Below, piece by piece: positions 5,675 through 8,608 of a stretch of DNA of 8,608 nucleotides. How positions within the stretch are numbered: the first letter of the stretch is position 1; each line of letters opens with the position of its first letter. The notes beneath the pieces are model-generated. The model had not been told where the DNA came from, ran no database searches, and worked only from the letters and a program-made list of their open reading frames with translations. The stretch lies in assembly GCA_944323095.1 (NCBI GenBank), contig CALURE010000060.1:1-8608 (forward strand), read 5' to 3'. A program made the translations under genes and the position numbers. The DNA is from Candidatus Gastranaerophilales bacterium (GTDB lineage: Bacteria > Cyanobacteriota > Vampirovibrionia > Gastranaerophilales > Gastranaerophilaceae).

Positions 5675-6592
5675 ATGAAAATAAACGGAATAAAAATAAA
5701 TATATTTAAAGATATTATTATCCCTGCTACTAAAAAGATGTTCACTTTTAAAAAAGTTGACCTTGTACGTCAGCCGGCAGCAGATACGGTTGAAGTTAGT
5801 CTATTAAAAGAGAATTTCCAAGGAATTAATTCAAAGACCTTTAAGAAACTCCTTTTACCCGAATTTACTCCGAAAACGAATAAGGATGAAAGCGGCTTAA
5901 AAATAACAACCCTGATTGATAAAAAAACAAACAAACCAGTAAAAGCTTTTGTTACGGGAGTTGCAGAAGACACTCCAAATATGGAAAAATTTTATATAAT
6001 GGTTGCGGATGCAGACGGAGAAATAAATGTCTGCGACAAAAATTATAAGGTTGTGGGCGACACTTATTTTTATATTGACAAAAAACGTCAAATGATAAGT
6101 CCTAAATTTGAACCAGCATTTGTTAATGGAGAACTATATGAAAAAGTTCTATCCAATATGAATGCTGCGGGTAATAAAGAATATGGAGGAATAGGCACAC
6201 GTCTCCACCAGATAAGAGTAGAAAGAATGCTGCAAAACGGTCTGGGAAATGTCTGTATTGTAGCTGAAGGTAATTCATTCCCGTTTCATTATTCAATGGG
6301 GTATAGATTAGCTCCCGCCCAAAGACCTGTTGAAGATTCAAGCAAAATTTTACAAAAATTTTCAAATTTAAATCAAAAATCCCCACGAGACAATTCAAAA
6401 TATATCTTTCTCGAACGCGATAATGATAAAAAAGTCGTTATTAATTGGTCAGCGACATTAGAACACTTTTTGAATGATTATTACAAAAATGGTGGTGCTC
6501 CGTTAATTGATTTTTCTCCTAATATGTACCTGACGGAAAACTCGCTTGACCAGTGGATTGAAATGATAAAAAAACAACCAATATTATATTAA
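5675..6592 (+). CDS. GNAT-fold-like protein of unknown function
   Basis: A 305-residue soluble protein with no name I can support. Residues about 100-215 look like a GNAT acetyltransferase core: a strand (KFYIMVADADGEI), a second strand (TYFYIDKKR), the acetyl-CoA loop-like GGIGTR (171-176) starting a helix (LHQIRVERMLQNG), a strand (NVCIVAEG) and FPFHYSMGYRL (202-212), equivalent to the family's FY...GF element. The loop is better preserved here than in the minus-strand protein at 1994-2767, and the two align over this core (G..L...V..ML.N...IV...FH...Y). I chose ATG at 5675 because GAGGAA lies 7 nt upstream; ATG at 5660 is in frame but has only 3 nt after AAGG. N- and C-terminal segments have no recognised homology. 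It is followed by a possible 37-codon ORF and a terminator. Acetyltransferase activity is inferred, not shown. Confidence 0.78.
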   Translation: MKINGIKINIFKDIIIPATKKMFTFKKVDLVRQPAADTVEVSLLKENFQGINSKTFKKLLLPEFTPKTNKDESGLKITTLIDKKTNKPVKAFVTGVAEDTPNMEKFYIMVADADGEINVCDKNYKVVGDTYFYIDKKRQMISPKFEPAFVNGELYEKVLSNMNAAGNKEYGGIGTRLHQIRVERMLQNGLGNVCIVAEGNSFPFHYSMGYRLAPAQRPVEDSSKILQKFSNLNQKSPRDNSKYIFLERDNDKKVVINWSATLEHFLNDYYKNGGAPLIDFSPNMYLTENSLDQWIEMIKKQPILY

Positions 6593-6654
6593 TTAAAACT
6601 GTAAAAAAAATATTTAGAAGTTTTAAAATAATTGTAAAAACTATAGGAAAGAAA

Positions 6655-6768
6655 ATGATATCTAAAATACAGACAAATAATTCAAATTATCCGTACAAAT
6701 CAAACTGGACAAAAAAGTACATTGGGGGAACAATTATTTTATACTCTCTCAACCGACAGCCCCATTAA
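6655..6768 (+). CDS. Possible 37-aa ORF of unknown function
   Basis: ATG at 6655 is preceded by AGGAAA (6645-6650, spacing 4). The frame runs 37 codons to TAA at 6766, beginning MISKIQTNNSNYPYKSNW. It lies 62 nt after the GNAT-like gene and ends just before the terminator at 6775, so it could be the last gene of that transcript. The N-terminus has the same polar, Asn-rich character as the N-terminus of the 1994-2767 protein (NNFNIGNTSN), so it may be the decayed start of a similar gene. No domain is seen; it may be non-functional. Confidence 0.35.
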   Translation: MISKIQTNNSNYPYKSNWTKKYIGGTIILYSLNRQPH

Positions 6769-6774
6769 AATACA

Positions 6775-6817
6775 CTAATAAAAAAGAGATAGAATAAATC
6801 TATCTCTTTTTTATTAG
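6775..6817. terminator. Bidirectional intrinsic terminator, perfect 19-bp stem
   Basis: 6775-6793 and 6799-6817 are exact reverse complements with a 5-nt loop (ATAAA). Six A and six T residues in the arms give a U-run on either strand. On the plus strand it ends the GNAT-like transcript; on the minus strand it follows the tRNA directly. The right arm includes the last three bases of the tRNA gene (6815-6817). Confidence 0.85.
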
Positions 6818-6888
6818 CAAGGGAGAGATTCGAACTCTCGACCTCACGGGTATGAGCCGTGCGCTCTCACCAGCTGAGCTACCTTGCC
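6815..6888 (-). tRNA. tRNA-Met (anticodon CAT), elongator type
   Basis: The 74-nt cloverleaf is complete on the minus strand. It has acceptor GGCAAGG/CCTTGCT (first pair G-U), D-arm GCTC...GAGC, anticodon stem CACGG/CCGTG with loop CTCATAC, variable AGGTC, T-arm GAGAG/CTCTC with TTCGAAT, and discriminator A. CCA is not encoded. The sequence around the anticodon follows the elongator tRNA-Met pattern (GCACGGCTCATACCCGTGAGGTC-like). An initiator would show the GGG/CCC anticodon-stem pairs. The lysidine-type tRNA-Ile(CAU) usually differs in this stem, but cannot be fully excluded. No convincing promoter is seen upstream (6889-6960). Confidence 0.93.
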
Positions 6889-6962
6889 ATAATTATTTAT
6901 GGCATGTGACGCGTTCAATTCTCTCATAAAAAAAATTTAATTTCAAGCTTTTTATTTTTTTA

Positions 6963-6992
6963 TTGAATAATAAAGTAATTTTCGTTTATAAT
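6963..6992 (+). promoter_or_regulatory. Sigma-70-type promoter of the MATE gene
   Basis: TTGAAT (6963-6968), an 18-nt spacer and a consensus TATAAT (6987-6992) predict transcription starting near 6999. This makes the in-frame ATG at 6998 unusable and supports ATG at 7025 as the start. Confidence 0.75.
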
Positions 6993-7024
6993 AATGCATG
7001 AGAGCAAAAAAGGTATGTAATTTT

Positions 7025-8407
7025 ATGATTACCGACATGACAAAGGGTGACCCCTTAAAACATATACTTCTATTTTCTGTTCCGCTTTTGATAGGCAATA
7101 TTTTTCAACAGTTATACAACATTGCCGATCTTGTTATTGTCGGAAGAACACTCGGTGTTGAATCTTTTGCATCAGTCGGGGCAGTTGCACCTGTTTTCTT
7201 TCTTATAACTTTTATTATTGTAGGACTTACTAACGGATTTGCAGTTATAACAGGGCAGAGATACGGAGCAAAAGATATTAAAGGGGTCAGAAATTCTGTC
7301 GTTGTATCAACAATTTTAAGCACTGTTGTTACAATTGCTTTTACTGCTGTATGTACTTTATTTATTAACCCGATTTTACACTGGATGAATATTCCCGATA
7401 ACATTTATCACAATGCCTTCTGGTATGCGGAAATTATTATACTCGGGTTAATTATTACAACTATGTATAATATGGTTTCAAGCATCATAAGAGCGCTGGG
7501 TGACAGCAAAACTCCTTTATATTTCCTGATTATAGCATCTGTTGCTAATATCATACTGGCTCTTTTGTTTATTCAGGTTTTTCACATGGGGGTTCCGGGG
7601 TCTGCTATTGCCGTTTTATTATCACAGGGAATTTCAGTTATCTTATGCCTTTTATTTGTAAAATACAAAATGCCTATTCTTCAAATCCACAGAGAAGAAT
7701 GGTTTATAAAATTTGATAAAGATTTTTTCAATTCTGCTTACGAACATTTACGGGTCGGTGTTCCGATGGCCGTTCAATTCTCAATTATCGGAATAAGTGT
7801 TTTAATTATACAGAGTGTATGTAACTCTTTCGGTTCAAATGTTATTGCGGCATTCACCGCGGCATTGAGAATTGAACAAATTGCGACATTGCCTATGATG
7901 TCATTTGGTGTCGCATTAGCGGCTTATGTTGCGCAAAACTTCGGGGCAGTTAAATTTAAAAGAATTAGATTAGGAGTTATACAAACTTCTATAATAAACA
8001 TTTTATTAAGCATTGTTATGGCCTTTGTAATGCGTATCTGGGGCACTGATATCATAGGTGCATTCATAGGAACAGGTACTAAAAAAATTATTGATATAGC
8101 ACATAATTATTTATTAATCAGTACTATATTTTACTTTTTCCTCGGACAAATTTTTATTTACAGAAATGCGCTTCAAGGTATGGGAGAAAGTTTATTTCCG
8201 CTTTTAGCCTGCATTGCGGAGCTTGTAGTGAGAGTATTTGCGGCTGTTTATCTTGCAATAAAATTCGGTTATACAGGAATATTTTATGCTGGGCCTATTG
8301 CATGGGTAAGTGCTTCTGCAATAATGTTTTTCGGATATTTCGGAAGCATGAAGCATATAATTTATAAAGTTAAAAACAAACTTCATGCCTGTCTGTCAGA
8401 CAATTAA
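7025..8407 (+). CDS. MATE family multidrug/Na+ antiporter
   Basis: A 460-residue inner-membrane exporter of the multidrug and toxic compound extrusion family, expected to expel cationic drugs or metabolites in exchange for Na+ or H+. The hydrophobic profile fits twelve membrane helices in two homologous halves. Both halves show family landmarks: N-half GQRYGAKD and RALGDSKTP, C-half AQNFGAVK and NALQGMGESLFP. The N-terminus MITDMTKGDPLKHILLFSVPLLIGN is the usual beginning of MATE proteins of the DinF/NorM-like bacterial group. I chose ATG at 7025 (AAAAAGG 11 nt upstream, and the promoter predicts transcription from about 6999) over the ATG at 6998. The gene is complete, monocistronic by position, and its stop is only 13 nt before a MITE-like element whose stem may end transcription. 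Substrate cannot be predicted. Confidence 0.93.
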   Translation: MITDMTKGDPLKHILLFSVPLLIGNIFQQLYNIADLVIVGRTLGVESFASVGAVAPVFFLITFIIVGLTNGFAVITGQRYGAKDIKGVRNSVVVSTILSTVVTIAFTAVCTLFINPILHWMNIPDNIYHNAFWYAEIIILGLIITTMYNMVSSIIRALGDSKTPLYFLIIASVANIILALLFIQVFHMGVPGSAIAVLLSQGISVILCLLFVKYKMPILQIHREEWFIKFDKDFFNSAYEHLRVGVPMAVQFSIIGISVLIIQSVCNSFGSNVIAAFTAALRIEQIATLPMMSFGVALAAYVAQNFGAVKFKRIRLGVIQTSIINILLSIVMAFVMRIWGTDIIGAFIGTGTKKIIDIAHNYLLISTIFYFFLGQIFIYRNALQGMGESLFPLLACIAELVVRVFAAVYLAIKFGYTGIFYAGPIAWVSASAIMFFGYFGSMKHIIYKVKNKLHACLSDN

Positions 8408-8420
8408 GAGATTTGTTATA

Positions 8421-8583
8421 GGGACTTATATTGCAGTTTACACTAAAAAAATGAAATGTCACCCCTGAAATAAATTCAGGGCAGGCTCTGAACTCGTTTC
8501 AGGGTCTCACCGCTATGAGATGCTGAAACAAGTTCAGCATGACGTTTTTACCAATAGTTAGTGTAAACTGCAATATAAGTCCC
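8421..8583. mobile_element. MITE-like element with perfect 26-bp terminal inverted repeats
   Basis: 8421-8446 and 8558-8583 are exact reverse complements (outer end GGGACTTATATTGCAGTTTA), bounding a 163-bp unit without an ORF. Inside are hairpins CCCTGAA/TTCAGGG (8463-8482), TCTCA/TGAGA (near 8505-8520) and TGCTGAA-ACAAG-TTCAGCA (8521-8539), with TTCAGCATGAC at 8533-8543 and the complementary form GTCACCCCTGAA at 8458-8469. No target-site duplication is obvious. A decayed copy is at 2819-2980. It begins 13 nt after the MATE stop codon and may serve as its terminator. Confidence 0.8.
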
Positions 8584-8608
8584 CTGCTATGCTACTTGCA
8601 AAGATAAA

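Noticed and set aside
6815..6888. tRNA-Ile(CAU) or initiator tRNA-Met instead of elongator Met
   Set aside because: The anticodon stem is CACGG/CCGTG without the three G-C pairs of initiators, and the arm sequence follows the elongator Met pattern; Ile2 is not fully excluded.
6998..7000. Upstream ATG for the MATE gene
   Set aside because: It coincides with the predicted transcription start after TATAAT at 6987-6992, lacks a Shine-Dalgarno, and adds nine residues before the family's usual N-terminus.
7105..7404. 99-codon minus-strand frame inside the MATE gene
   Set aside because: It is antisense to a well-supported membrane protein and its product shows no independent family features.
8415..8590. 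Target-site duplication around the MITE-like element
   Set aside because: Flanks (GTTATA left, CTGCTATG right) give no exact direct repeat next to the terminal inverted repeats.

Overview
The window is AT-rich bacterial chromosome with short genes, A/T-rich intergenic stretches and many small hairpin repeats. The organism cannot be fixed from sequence alone. The lineage-restricted proteins with MNI/MKI N-termini, a tRNA without encoded CCA, and a MATE pump suggest a gut-associated, small-genome bacterium. Candidatus Gastranaerophilales (Melainabacteria/Vampirovibrionia) is my best guess, at low confidence.

Layout: (1) 1-2007 (+) is the 3' part of a long gene whose start lies left of the window. 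Its first ~115 residues look like the C-terminus of the PHP-type endonuclease EndoQ, followed by a complete UvrD/Rep-type SF1 helicase that ends in a sliding-clamp motif (QLSLF). (2) 1994-2767 (-) is a GNAT-like protein converging on the helicase with a 14-nt overlap. (3) 2771-3327 is non-coding and packed with repeats: a decayed copy of a 163-bp MITE-like element, a CCCTCTCC hairpin module and several hairpins tied to the motif TTCRGRATGAC. (4) 3328-4356 (-) is a secreted Cys-nucleophile alpha/beta hydrolase with a clear terminator, preceded by a 33-codon ORF that looks like the C-terminal remnant of another hydrolase. (5) 4621-4790 is a second composite repeat block, inverted relative to the first, so the hydrolase cassette sits between inverted repeats. 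(6) 4839-5462 (-) is an unrecognised 207-aa protein with a Cys/His arrangement like CheD/CNF1 deamidases. It is divergent from (7) 5675-6592 (+), a second GNAT-like protein. (8) 6655-6768 (+) is a possible 37-aa ORF, followed by a perfect 19-bp bidirectional terminator and tRNA-Met(CAU) on the minus strand. (9) 7025-8407 (+) is a MATE efflux pump with a good sigma-70-type promoter. (10) 8421-8583 is an intact MITE-like element with perfect 26-bp terminal inverted repeats.

The genes do not form one operon. They read as separate units: DNA repair/replication helicase, tRNA, drug/sodium antiporter and secreted hydrolase, mixed with three lineage-specific proteins (two GNAT-like, one deamidase-like). 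The most novel material is the deamidase-like protein, the two GNAT-like proteins, and the modular repeat family that links the 2819, 4621 and 8421 regions.
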